Assembly: GCA_031272365.1 (NCBI GenBank)
Contig: JAISTX010000018.1
Location: forward strand, 1 to 40,977
Origin: Eubacteriales Family XIII. Incertae Sedis bacterium
GTDB taxonomy: Bacteria > Bacillota > Clostridia > Peptostreptococcales > Anaerovoracaceae
Direction of reading: 5' to 3'
DNA: 40,977 nucleotides
Notes under the pieces: model-generated
What the model was told of the DNA's origin: nothing
The model's database searches: none
Seen by the model: the letters and a program-made list of their open reading frames with translations, nothing else
Shown here: positions 6,487-14,685 of the stretch, one piece after another
How positions within the stretch are numbered: the stretch's first letter is position 1
Layout: each line of letters begins with the position of its first letter
Made by a program: the position numbers and the translations under genes

Positions 6487-7857
6487 ATGGCTGAGCGGGT
6501 GCCCCCGCATAGCGACGAGGCGGAGCGTTCCGTCCTCGGCGCCGCGATCCAGAGCGAGGCCGCGATGAACGAGGCGTCGGAGTCGCTGCTGCGCGAGGAT
6601 TTCTACAACCCCGCGCACGCGGAGATCTTCGACGCGGTCACGGAGCTCTACCGGGCGGGGCGCCCGGCCGACCTGACGACGCTGACCGACGCGCTGAGGC
6701 GGCGGGGCATGCTCGACGCGGTCGGCGGGACCGTCTACCTCGCGGAGCTCTCGGGCGCGGTGCCCTCCCCGTCCAACGCGATCGTCTACGGCGCGATCGT
6801 GCGCGAGAAGGCGCAGCTGCGCAAGCTCATCGAGAGCGCCGGCGAGATCATCTCCATGGGGTACAGCGAGGAGGACGCGGCGGACGAGGTGATCGAGTTC
6901 GCGGAGCAGCAGATCCTCGCGATCGGCCAGAGGGGCCAGCGCGGCGACTACGTGCCGCTGCCGGCCGTCCTCGACGAAAACTTCAAGAGGATGGAGGAGC
7001 GCAGCAAGCACATCGGCGAGCTGACGGGGCTCCCCACGGACTTCCGGCGGCTGGACGAGATCACGCTCGGGCTGCAGAAGTCCGACCTCATCATCCTCGC
7101 GGCGCGCCCGTCGATGGGCAAGACGTCGCTCGCGCTCAACATCGCGGCGAACGCGGCGAGGAAGGCGAACGCCTCGGTGCTCATCTTCAGCCTCGAGATG
7201 AACCGCCACCTGCTCGGCGAGCGGCTGCTCTCCGCGGAGGCGCGGGTGGACAGCAAGTCGCTGCGCGACGGCAGCGTGCTGCGCGAGCCGGACAAGATGC
7301 AGAGGATCGCCGAGGCGAGCGAGGTGCTGCGCAATTCGCGCATCCACATCGACGACAACAGCGCGATCTCGATCGCGGAGATGAAGAACAAATGCCGCAG
7401 GCTGAAGGCGCGCGAGGGGCTCGACCTCATCGTCGTCGACTACCTGCAGCTCATGGACTTCGGCGGCAGCGGGCGCGCCTCGACGCGCCCGGAGAACCGC
7501 CAGCAGGAGATCTCGACGCTCTCGCGCATGCTCAAGCAGCTCGCGCGCGACATGGAATGCCCGGTCATCGTGCTTTCGCAGCTGTCGCGCGAAGTCGAAA
7601 AGCGCGGCTCCCACAAGCCGATCCTCGCCGATCTGCGCGAGTCGGGGGCCATCGAGCAGGACGCGGACGTCGTGTTATTCATTTATAGGGAAGAGCGCGA
7701 CGACGAGGAAAGCGGGCCGGACCCGGAAACGACGCGCAGGCTCTCGATCGCGAAGCACCGCAACGGCGAGACGGGCGAGCTGACGCTCACCTGGGCGGGG
7801 CAGTACACGCTGTTCGGGGACTACGACCCGAGCATCGACGTCAACAACCTGCTGTGA
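6487..7857 (+). CDS. dnaB: replicative DNA helicase DnaB
   Basis: This 456-residue protein starts RVPPHSDEAERSVLGA, the usual DnaB N-terminal domain. The RecA-like motor follows: Walker A ARPSMGKTSLALN (about residues 205-217), the SLEMNRHLLGERLLS motif, Walker B LDLIVVDYLQLM (about 315-326), and the conserved QLSREVEKR and DLRESGAIEQDADVV motifs. It unwinds DNA ahead of the fork as a hexamer on the lagging strand. A GGGGGG stretch seven bases before ATG 6487 is the likely Shine-Dalgarno. It is preceded by rplI and followed by purA, as in other Bacillota. A DnaD-like protein with a helicase-loader N-domain is encoded 1.3 kb downstream. Confidence 0.97.
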   Translation: MAERVPPHSDEAERSVLGAAIQSEAAMNEASESLLREDFYNPAHAEIFDAVTELYRAGRPADLTTLTDALRRRGMLDAVGGTVYLAELSGAVPSPSNAIVYGAIVREKAQLRKLIESAGEIISMGYSEEDAADEVIEFAEQQILAIGQRGQRGDYVPLPAVLDENFKRMEERSKHIGELTGLPTDFRRLDEITLGLQKSDLIILAARPSMGKTSLALNIAANAARKANASVLIFSLEMNRHLLGERLLSAEARVDSKSLRDGSVLREPDKMQRIAEASEVLRNSRIHIDDNSAISIAEMKNKCRRLKAREGLDLIVVDYLQLMDFGGSGRASTRPENRQQEISTLSRMLKQLARDMECPVIVLSQLSREVEKRGSHKPILADLRESGAIEQDADVVLFIYREERDDEESGPDPETTRRLSIAKHRNGETGELTLTWAGQYTLFGDYDPSIDVNNLL

Positions 7858-7880
7858 TAGGGCGGGATAGGAGGATTGCA

Positions 7881-9167
7881 ATGGCAACGGTAGCGGTGGT
7901 CGGCTCCCAGTGGGGCGACGAAGGAAAAGGGAAAGTCATCGACTATCTGGCGGCGCGGGCGGAAGTGGTCGTGCGCGCGCAGGGCGGCAACAACGCGGGG
8001 CACACGGTGGTGATCGGCGGCAAGAAGTACGCGCTGCAGCTCGTGCCATCGGGGGTGCTCACGCCGGGCACGGTCAACCTCATCGGCAACGGCGTCGTGT
8101 TCGACCCGGCGGGGTTCTTCGCGGAGATCGAGCGCTTCGAGGCGGACGGGGTCGACACGGGCAGCGTGTTCGTGAGCGACCGCGCGCACCTGGTGCTGCC
8201 CTACCACAAGGAGCTCGACCGGCTCATCGAGGAGTCGAAGGGGGCGCAGAGCCTCGGCACGACGAAGAAGGGCATCGGCCCGTGCTACACGGACAAGACG
8301 GCCCGGGTCGGGCTGCGCACGTGCGACATGCTCCGGCCGGACGCGTTCCGGGGGAAACTCGCGGCGCGCATCGACGCGGCGAACGAGACGATCGAGAAGC
8401 TCTACGGCGGCGCGCCCATGGACAAGGCGGCGATGCTGGAGGAGTACCTGGCCTACGCCGAGCGGCTCGCGCCCAGGATCAAGGACACGGGCGTGATGCT
8501 CTCCGAGGCGATCCGCGCCGGCAAGAAGGTGCTGTTCGAGGGGGCCCAGGGCACGATGCTCGACCTCGACGGCGGGACGTACCCGTACGTGACGAGCTCC
8601 CACCCGGTCGCGGGCGGCTTCGCGGTCGGCTCCGGCGTGGGGCCCACGGCGATCGGCGAGATCATCGGCATCGTGAAGGCGTACACGACGCGCGTGGGCG
8701 CGGGGCCCTTCGTGACGGAGCTTTCGGACGCCACGGGCGACCTCATCCGCGAGCGCGGGCACGAGTTCGGGACGGTCACGGGGCGGCCGCGCCGGTGCGG
8801 CTGGTTCGACGGCGTCGTCGTGCGCTACAGCGTGCGCCTCAACGGCACGACCGGGATCGCGCTCATGCTGCTGGACGTGCTCGACGCGTTCGACGAGATC
8901 GCCCTGTGCACGCATTATTCCTACCAAGGCGAGAAGATCGAGCATTTCCCGGCGGACCTGGACATCCTCTCCGCCTGCGAGCCGGTGTACCGCAAGCTGA
9001 AGGGCTGGAAGCGGGACATCACGGGGTGCACCACGTACGAGTCGCTGCCGGAGGAGGCGAAGGCCTACATCGCGGCGGTCGAGGAGATCAGCGGCGCGCC
9101 CGTGAAGATCGTGTCGGTCGGGCCGGACCGCGCGCAGACGATCGTGCGCGAGGAGATTCTGCAATAA
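7881..9167 (+). CDS. purA: adenylosuccinate synthetase
   Basis: This 428-residue protein starts MATVAVVGSQWGDEGKGKVIDYLA, with the GDEGKGK P-loop, and continues with GGNNAGHTVV, TTKKGIGPCYTDK, FEGAQGTMLDLD.GTYPYVTSS and TGRPRRCGWFD, all signatures of the family. It joins IMP and aspartate using GTP in the first step from IMP to AMP. ATG 7881 is chosen over the upstream in-frame ATG because GGAGG (7870-7874) stands at the right distance and the family begins here. Its stop overlaps the next start (TAATG), so the next gene is coupled to it. Confidence 0.97.
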   Translation: MATVAVVGSQWGDEGKGKVIDYLAARAEVVVRAQGGNNAGHTVVIGGKKYALQLVPSGVLTPGTVNLIGNGVVFDPAGFFAEIERFEADGVDTGSVFVSDRAHLVLPYHKELDRLIEESKGAQSLGTTKKGIGPCYTDKTARVGLRTCDMLRPDAFRGKLAARIDAANETIEKLYGGAPMDKAAMLEEYLAYAERLAPRIKDTGVMLSEAIRAGKKVLFEGAQGTMLDLDGGTYPYVTSSHPVAGGFAVGSGVGPTAIGEIIGIVKAYTTRVGAGPFVTELSDATGDLIRERGHEFGTVTGRPRRCGWFDGVVVRYSVRLNGTTGIALMLLDVLDAFDEIALCTHYSYQGEKIEHFPADLDILSACEPVYRKLKGWKRDITGCTTYESLPEEAKAYIAAVEEISGAPVKIVSVGPDRAQTIVREEILQ

Positions 9168-10414
9168 TGGGCTTCTCCGCCGAGGCCCCGAGGGATCCGC
9201 GCCTCGAAGACACCGCGATCTCCAACATCTTCCTCCTGGACATCCTGCCGGACGTGCCGGACGGGGCGTACGTGAGCGTGTACGTGTACGCGCTCATGAG
9301 CCTGCGCCAGGGCGTGTACCTGACGCACTCGGAGCTCGCGACGCGGCTGTCGCTGCCGGTGGAGAAGGTGCTGGCGGCCTGGCGCTATTTCGAGAAGCGG
9401 CGCATCATCCGGCGCGTGCCGAAGACGCCGGGCGACGAGACGCAGTTCGACGTGGAGTTCGTGGACCTGCGCGGGCTCCTGTACGCCAAGGCGGACGCGC
9501 CGTCGGGCGGCGCGCAGGAGGCGGCGCGGACGGCCCTGTCGGACGCGGCGCTGCGGAAGCTCGGCGCGGACGTGGCGGCGCTGACGGGCAACCCGTCGTT
9601 CGGCGCGGGCGACATGATGCAGATCAAGAAATGGCTCACGGAGTGGGGCGCGACGCCGGAGGCGGTCCTGTGCGCGTACCGGTACGCGCTCGAGACGAAG
9701 GGCGTGACGCGGGCAAACTACGTGGCGAAGATCGTGCGGGAGTGGACCGACAAGGGGGTGCGCACGGAGGCGGACGCGGCGGCGTGGCTGGCCGAGGCGG
9801 ACGCGCGGCACGGCTTCCACAAGGAGATGATGGAGGCGCTCGGGCTGCCGTTCAAGGCGGTGACCGAGGCGGAGCGGAAGGTGTTCGACCGCTGGACGGA
9901 CGAATACGGCTACACGCCCGCCGAGCTGCTCGAGAAGGCGCGCACGAAGACGGCGGGCGCGGGCAACGCCCTGAAATACCTCGAGGGGATCCTCAAAAAG
10001 GAGCGGGAGAAGGCCGCGGGCGGCGGCGCGGGGGACGGCGCGGGATCCGGCGGCAGGCTGTCGGCGCGCGCGGAATACTACCGGGGCGTGCAGGAGAAAA
10101 ACCGCCGCGAGGCGGAGGCGCACCGCGCGGAAGTCTACAAAGCCGTGCCGGAAATTCAAACCCTGGACGACGAGATGGTGGCGCTCAACATGGAGAAAAT
10201 CCGTCTGGTTACGTCGTCGGCGCGGGACAAGAAGCGCGCCTGGGACCGCCTGGAGGCCGACCTCGCCGCCAAGGCGGCGAAGCGGAAGGCGCTGCTGGCG
10301 GGGGCGGGTTTCGCAGAGGATTACACGGACGTCCACTACGACTGCAAACGCTGCGAAGACACGGGTTTGGTGCTCGGGAGCGGGGCTTCGTGTGAATGTT
10401 ATGGAAAAATTTAG
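9167..10414 (+). CDS. DnaD-like primosome protein fused to a DnaI/DnaC-type N-terminal domain, no AAA+ domain
   Basis: The 415-residue product begins with a DnaD-type winged-helix region (about residues 12-85: YLTHSELATRLSLPVEKVLAAWRYFEKRRII). Two DnaD C-terminal (DDBH2-type) helical domains follow, at about 125-205 (IKKWLTEWGATPEAVLCAYRYAL... NYVAKIVREW) and about 215-285 (FDRWTDEYGYTPAELLEKA... KYLEGILKK). After a Gly-rich linker, residues about 300-415 resemble the N-terminal domain of DnaI/DnaC helicase loaders: REAEAHRAEVYKAVPEIQ and a cysteine cluster C393-x2-C396-EDTG ... C409-x-C411. In loaders an AAA+ ATPase follows, but here TAG comes four residues later and AT-rich promoter DNA begins. 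The start ATG overlaps the purA stop. I infer a role in loading DnaB. The family calls are from motif memory and not from a search. Confidence 0.8.
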   Translation: MGFSAEAPRDPRLEDTAISNIFLLDILPDVPDGAYVSVYVYALMSLRQGVYLTHSELATRLSLPVEKVLAAWRYFEKRRIIRRVPKTPGDETQFDVEFVDLRGLLYAKADAPSGGAQEAARTALSDAALRKLGADVAALTGNPSFGAGDMMQIKKWLTEWGATPEAVLCAYRYALETKGVTRANYVAKIVREWTDKGVRTEADAAAWLAEADARHGFHKEMMEALGLPFKAVTEAERKVFDRWTDEYGYTPAELLEKARTKTAGAGNALKYLEGILKKEREKAAGGGAGDGAGSGGRLSARAEYYRGVQEKNRREAEAHRAEVYKAVPEIQTLDDEMVALNMEKIRLVTSSARDKKRAWDRLEADLAAKAAKRKALLAGAGFAEDYTDVHYDCKRCEDTGLVLGSGASCECYGKI

Positions 10415-10464
10415 GAAAATCCTTGTAATCTTTGTGAAACATTTGTGAAAACTTCCAAAAAAGC

Positions 10465-10493
10465 TTGAAATAACAATCTTTACATAATACAAT
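10465..10493 (+). promoter_or_regulatory. promoter of the M23 peptidase gene
   Basis: TTGAAA (10465-10470) and TACAAT (10488-10493) are 17 bp apart in an AT-rich gap. The transcript should start near 10500, which coincides with the first in-frame ATG at 10501. Confidence 0.7.
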
Positions 10494-10500
10494 CTTTGCT

Positions 10501-12255
10501 ATGAGACTTGTTGGGAATGGGGATCTTAAACAGGGGTTTGTCGCACTGCTGGGGAAACAGTTGCGAAAGGGCAAAGTACTATGCCTGCTTTTCGCAGCCG
10601 ACATGCGGAAGAAAACGGAAGCCGGTGGATCGCTCCGCCGGGCAAAGCTTCTGGCTCTTACCGCACCGCACCGATCTTCAGCATACCTGATTGCGCACAG
10701 AGGGCGAGCAGTTGCGCTCTGTTCTGTCGCGCTTCTGGCGCTTACGAGCTATCTGGTGCTCGAAGCAAACAGCTTTGTATATGAATACAGCTACCACGGC
10801 CGTGTGCTCGGCGTCGCGCGCAGCGCGGAGGCCGTCCATACGGCGGTGAAGCAGCTGGACGGCGTGCCGCTCACGGAGGAGCTCCTGAAGGAGCTGGAGT
10901 CGTCGCCCGTGGAGATCACCCTGGAGGTGTCTGTGGGTGGCGGGTCTTCGGAGGAAACGCCGGTGGCGGACGTGCCGGTGGCCGCGGCCACTGCGGCGGG
11001 CGAGGCGGCTGAGCCGGTTTCGGGCGCGGAGGCGGAGGCGGCGCTGGACGCCGCGGCCGGGGGCGGTTCTTCGGCGGCGCTCCCCGAAGCGGACCCGGCG
11101 GCGGAAGGCGCTTCCGGGGCGGGCGAGGCGGCGGCGGAGACGCCGGCCGGCCCGGATCTGGAGGCGGCGCTCAAGGCGATCGAGGCGGGCCTGCAGATCA
11201 CCATCGACTCAAACGAGGACATCGAGATCAAGGAGATCAAGAAGCCCGTGTTCACGTCGATACAGGTCGACACGCCGGAGGAGATCGTGCAGTCCCTCCA
11301 GGCGCAGCAGGACATCGAGGTGAAGGCGTGGTCGGTCTCGATCAACGGCGTGCAGCTCGGCATACTGCCCACGGAGGAGGACGCGAACGCGCTGCATGAG
11401 GAAGTGCTCGCGGCGCTCTTGGAGATGTTCCCGCCGGAGGACCCGGTGAACGCCCCGTACAAGAAGGCTGAAATCTGGGAAAAATATGAAGTGGCGGAGA
11501 CGAAGGCCGCGCTCAACACGCTCACCACGAAGGAGGAGCTCTTCCGCCAGATCATGGACGGCACGCGCATGCTCCACCTCATCACGACCGAGGACGCCAC
11601 CTACGAGGCGCCTATCCCGTACAAGACGGATTTCACGGAGTCCGACACGCTGTACCAGGACCAGGAAAAGATCACCTCGCCCGGGAAGGATGGGCGGAAA
11701 TACGTCGTCGGCGAGATCATCCGCATCGACGGCAAGGACACAAACGAACGCAACGAAATCGAAGTGACGGTGCTCCAGGAGCCCGTGGCGGCGAAAGCCC
11801 TGCGCGGCACGAAGCCGACGCCGCAGACGATCAGCACGGGCGAGTACATCCTCCCGATCAAGGACAAGGACGTCACGTCGCTGTACGGGCAGCGCTGGGG
11901 CCGGACGCACGAAGGCATCGACTTCGGCGCGGACGTCGGGACGCCCGTGTACGCGGCGGATACCGGCAAGGTCACGTCGTCCGGGTATCTGGCAGGGTTC
12001 GGGCTCTGCGTCGAAATCGACCACGGCGAAGGCGTGACGACGCTCTACGCGCATCTGTCGGAGTCGTTTGTCGAAGTCGGCGAGAAGGTGGAGCAGGGCG
12101 ATGTTATTGCAAAATCCGGCAATACGGGCTACAGCACGGGGCCGCATCTGCACTTCGGCATCTACATCATGGGCGAGTCGGTGAACCCCGCCCCGTACCT
12201 GCCGGACCTCACGCTCGCGCCGTACTACTCCAGCAGCACAAATTCCGGCGGCTGA
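10501..12255 (+). CDS. M23-family peptidoglycan endopeptidase with G5-like region
   Basis: The product has up to 584 residues: a basic N-terminus, one membrane helix (about 70-90), an Ala/Glu/Gly/Pro-rich linker (about 140-225), a region resembling a G5 domain (EAPIPYKTDFTESDTLYQDQEKITSPGKDG... EIIRIDGKDTNERNEIEVTVLQEP, about 360-440) and a C-terminal M23 domain (about 455-565). HEGIDFGADVGTPVYAADTG and GPHLHFGIY supply the zinc ligands, with AHLS before them. It should cut peptide cross-links in the wall from outside the membrane. The start is uncertain: ATG 10501 sits at the predicted transcription start without a Shine-Dalgarno; ATG 10603 is an alternative, also without a good one. The next genes are walR-walK, which control wall hydrolases in Bacillota. 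Confidence 0.9.
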   Translation: MRLVGNGDLKQGFVALLGKQLRKGKVLCLLFAADMRKKTEAGGSLRRAKLLALTAPHRSSAYLIAHRGRAVALCSVALLALTSYLVLEANSFVYEYSYHGRVLGVARSAEAVHTAVKQLDGVPLTEELLKELESSPVEITLEVSVGGGSSEETPVADVPVAAATAAGEAAEPVSGAEAEAALDAAAGGGSSAALPEADPAAEGASGAGEAAAETPAGPDLEAALKAIEAGLQITIDSNEDIEIKEIKKPVFTSIQVDTPEEIVQSLQAQQDIEVKAWSVSINGVQLGILPTEEDANALHEEVLAALLEMFPPEDPVNAPYKKAEIWEKYEVAETKAALNTLTTKEELFRQIMDGTRMLHLITTEDATYEAPIPYKTDFTESDTLYQDQEKITSPGKDGRKYVVGEIIRIDGKDTNERNEIEVTVLQEPVAAKALRGTKPTPQTISTGEYILPIKDKDVTSLYGQRWGRTHEGIDFGADVGTPVYAADTGKVTSSGYLAGFGLCVEIDHGEGVTTLYAHLSESFVEVGEKVEQGDVIAKSGNTGYSTGPHLHFGIYIMGESVNPAPYLPDLTLAPYYSSSTNSGG

Positions 12256-12299
12256 TCTTCACAAAACAGGCGATTTTCGCGGCGGGCACGGCTCTGGTG

Positions 12300-12308
12300 T
12301 GGTATACT
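12300..12308 (+). promoter_or_regulatory. extended -10 promoter of walR-walK
   Basis: TGG plus TATACT (12303-12308) forms an extended -10 box. No recognisable -35 lies 17 bp before it. ATG 12345 follows after a normal Shine-Dalgarno (GAAAGGAG). Confidence 0.6.
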
Positions 12309-12344
12309 TTCCTTAATCATGCCTAACATGAAAGGAGCAGATTC

Positions 12345-13046
12345 ATGGACGCAAAGAAAGTCTTGATCGTCGAAGACGAGAAACCGATCTCCGATATCGT
12401 CAAGTTCAATTTATCAAAAGAGGGTTTTGAGACCATGGCCGCGTACGACGGCGCGGAGGGGCTGGAGATGGCGCTGAAGTCGGACCCCGACCTCGTGCTG
12501 CTCGACGTGATGCTGCCGACGATCGACGGCTTCGAGATCTGCAAGCGCATCCGCGAGAAGAGCAACGTGCCGATCATCATCCTGACGGCGAAGGAGGAGG
12601 AGGTCGACAAGGTGCTGGGCCTGGAGCTCGGGGCGGACGACTACATCACGAAGCCGTTCGGGCTGCGGGAGCTCATCGCGCGCGTCAAGGCCAACATCCG
12701 GCGCACGGGGATGGCGGAGGTCGTCGGCGCGGACCCGTCCAACGTGAAGGACTTCGGCAACATCACGATCGACCTCAACCGCTACGAGGCGCGCAAGAAC
12801 GGCGAGCCGCTCGAGCTGACGCTGCGGGAGTTCGAGCTCCTGCGGTACCTCGCGGAGCGGGAGGACAAGGTCTACTCGCGCGAGCAGCTCCTCGAAGACG
12901 TGTGGGGCTACGAGTACTACGGCGACATCCGCACGGTGGACGTGACGGTGCGCCGCCTGCGCGAGAAGCTCGAGGACGACTCGAGCAACCCCAGATACAT
13001 CCTGACGAAACGCGGCGTGGGCTACTATTTCCATCGGCCGGAGTAG
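12345..13046 (+). CDS. walR: OmpR-family response regulator, WalR-like
   Basis: This 233-residue protein has an N-terminal receiver: acidic pair ED near residues 10-11, phospho-acceptor Asp in LVLLDVMLPTIDGFE (about residue 54), Lys in ITKPFG (about 104). A C-terminal OmpR-type winged helix follows (EPLELTLREFELLRYLAE ... RTVDVTVRRLREKLE ... ILTKRGVGYYF). The receiver start KKVLIVEDEKPISDIVKFNL closely matches WalR/YycF, the essential regulator of wall metabolism. It lies between an M23 peptidase and a histidine kinase, 12 bases before the latter. GAAAGGAG precedes ATG 12345. Confidence 0.92.
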   Translation: MDAKKVLIVEDEKPISDIVKFNLSKEGFETMAAYDGAEGLEMALKSDPDLVLLDVMLPTIDGFEICKRIREKSNVPIIILTAKEEEVDKVLGLELGADDYITKPFGLRELIARVKANIRRTGMAEVVGADPSNVKDFGNITIDLNRYEARKNGEPLELTLREFELLRYLAEREDKVYSREQLLEDVWGYEYYGDIRTVDVTVRRLREKLEDDSSNPRYILTKRGVGYYFHRPE

Positions 13047-13058
13047 CAAGCCGACGTG

Positions 13059-14234
13059 ATGGCCTGGCAAATCGCTCTCGGCGCTGTCAGCATCTTCGCG
13101 GCGCTTGCCATCATTTTGCTTGTGCGCGCGCGGAAGGTGTCCGACCGCGAGCACCTCGAGGCGATCGAGATCTTTGCGTTCCAGCAGTCCATGCTCGAGA
13201 CCGCGGTGCGGCAGATCAACGACGGCATCATCATCCTTGACGCGGACGGCCAGTTCGCCCTCATCAACGAGGCAGCGAAGCAGACGCTCGGCGTCACGAC
13301 GGCGGACCTCGAGATGGGGCATTACGACGAGGTGGTCTCGGGCTTCAGCGAGAAGCTGCAGCGCGAGGCGATCCTGAACACGGCGTCCGAGGGCATCTCC
13401 GAGGTCCAGGTGGCGCACGGCGGGGGCATCTTCCGGCTGCGCTTCACGGGCCTGAAGCTCAGCGGGCAGGAGATGGGCGCGCTCTGCGTCATCAGCGACA
13501 TCACCGAGAGTTTCAAGGCCGAGGATATGCAGACGGACTTCGTCGCCAACGTGTCGCACGAGCTGAAGACGCCGCTGACGACGGTCAAGTCGTACGCGGA
13601 GACGCTGCTCGCGGGGGGGCTCGAGGACGCGAAGATGTCGCGGGAGTTCCTGGAGATCATCGACTCGGAGGCCGACCGCATGGGGCGGCTGGTGCGCGAC
13701 CTCCTCCTGATGTCGCGGCTCGAGGACAAGGAGCACAAATGGGACTTCGCGGAGAACGACCTGGCGATGCTCATCAAGACGGTGATGAAGAAGCTGGACG
13801 GCCCGGCGAGGGGCAAGCAGCTGACGGTCAACCGCATGTTCGACGAGGAGGCCGTCGAGCCCGTCGACATGGACCGCGACCGCATGGAGCAGGTCATCCA
13901 CAACATCCTGTCGAACGCGATCAAATACACGAACGAGAAGGGCCGGATCGACGTGGATTTGGTCCCGGCGGGCAATTGTATTCAAATCGTAATATCCGAC
14001 AACGGCGTCGGAATCCCCGAAAAAGACCAAGCACGTGTTTTCGAACGTTTTTTCACGGTGGACAAAGCGCGCTCGCGCTCGCTCGGCGGAACCGGCTTAG
14101 GCCTTGCAATTTCAAAGCAAATCGTCGAAGGGCACGGCGGCACGATCGGGATCGAGAGCAAGGCCGGCAAGGGCACGACGGTCACGGTGACGCTCCCGAA
14201 GGCATGGTCGCGGGGGGAGCGCGGCATTCAGTGA
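13059..14234 (+). CDS. walK: compact WalK-like sensor histidine kinase
   Basis: This protein of about 391 residues has a single membrane helix (about 4-22), a PAS domain (about 40-150: NDGIIILDADGQFALINEAAKQ), a HisKA domain with the phospho-acceptor in NVSHELKTPLT (about residue 168), and an HATPase domain with N-box HNILSNAIKYTN, DNGVGIP and GGTGLGLAISKQIVEGHGG. It has no extracellular sensor loop or HAMP domain, so it is much shorter than the B. subtilis WalK of about 610 residues and closer to streptococcal VicK. GTG 13056 and ATG 13059 are adjacent possible starts; I chose ATG. Neither has a clear Shine-Dalgarno, so it is probably coupled to walR translation. Confidence 0.92.
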   Translation: MAWQIALGAVSIFAALAIILLVRARKVSDREHLEAIEIFAFQQSMLETAVRQINDGIIILDADGQFALINEAAKQTLGVTTADLEMGHYDEVVSGFSEKLQREAILNTASEGISEVQVAHGGGIFRLRFTGLKLSGQEMGALCVISDITESFKAEDMQTDFVANVSHELKTPLTTVKSYAETLLAGGLEDAKMSREFLEIIDSEADRMGRLVRDLLLMSRLEDKEHKWDFAENDLAMLIKTVMKKLDGPARGKQLTVNRMFDEEAVEPVDMDRDRMEQVIHNILSNAIKYTNEKGRIDVDLVPAGNCIQIVISDNGVGIPEKDQARVFERFFTVDKARSRSLGGTGLGLAISKQIVEGHGGTIGIESKAGKGTTVTVTLPKAWSRGERGIQ

Positions 14235-14238
14235 ACCC

Positions 14239-14268
14239 TTGTTTTTTTGAAATCATTTCGTGTAAAAT
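14239..14268 (+). promoter_or_regulatory. possible promoter of divIC-rsmA
   Basis: TTGTTT (14239-14244) and TAAAAT (14263-14268) are 18 bp apart. The transcript would begin at about the ATG (14275) of the next gene, which has no Shine-Dalgarno. The -35 is weak. Confidence 0.45.
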
Positions 14269-14274
14269 AATGTC

Positions 14275-14685
14275 ATGAAGCGCACAATCATCGAAATTGA
14301 AACAGCGCAGCGCCGCCGCAAGCAGAAGCGCGCGGAGATCGTGAAGGCCGAGAAGGTGAAGCGCCGGCAGCGGCGGGCCGCCGAGCGCAAGGCGCGCCCA
14401 AAGATGCCGCTGAGCAAGAAGCTGGGCGCCTGCGGGGTCATCGCGGTCGCCGTCCTGCTTTTCGGGATGGGCGGCTACCGCAACATCGAGCTCACGATCG
14501 AAAAGGCGGAGACGGAGCAGGTCTACGAGCAGAAGCTCGCCGAGAAGGCCCGCCTCGAGAAAGAGCTGACGACGGTGAACGACCCCGAATACGTGGAGCA
14601 GGAGGCGCGGGAGCGCTTCCACCTCCTGAAGGACGGGGAGATCCTTTACGTGGCGCCGGAGGAAGAGCCGGACACATCCCAGTAA
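14275..14685 (+). CDS. divIC: septum formation initiator, FtsB/DivIC family
   Basis: This 136-residue protein has a long, very basic cytoplasmic part (residues 1-50, rich in Arg/Lys), one membrane helix (about 51-67: GACGVIAVAVLLFGMGG), a coiled-coil (IEKAETEQVYEQKLAEKARLEKELTTVNDP) and the family end YVEQEARERFHLLKDGEILYV. This is the layout of DivIC/FtsB, which join FtsL and DivIB at the division site. The basic N-terminal part is longer than in most members. Its stop overlaps the rsmA start (TAATG). No Shine-Dalgarno precedes ATG 14275. Confidence 0.87.
   Translation: MKRTIIEIETAQRRRKQKRAEIVKAEKVKRRQRRAAERKARPKMPLSKKLGACGVIAVAVLLFGMGGYRNIELTIEKAETEQVYEQKLAEKARLEKELTTVNDPEYVEQEARERFHLLKDGEILYVAPEEEPDTSQ

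Noticed and set aside
7910-9166. Long upstream extension of the DnaD-like frame across purA
   Set aside because: This frame within purA is an Arg/Gly-rich shadow; purA is unmistakable in its own frame and the DnaD similarity begins at ATG 9167.
10501-10615. Cyclic-di-AMP (ydaO/yuaA) riboswitch before the M23 peptidase
   Set aside because: Such peptidase genes often carry one, but I cannot find the conserved boxes (GGGGAACC, GGGUGAAUC, CCGACAGCUAAC) in order, and the promoter leaves little or no leader before ATG 10501.
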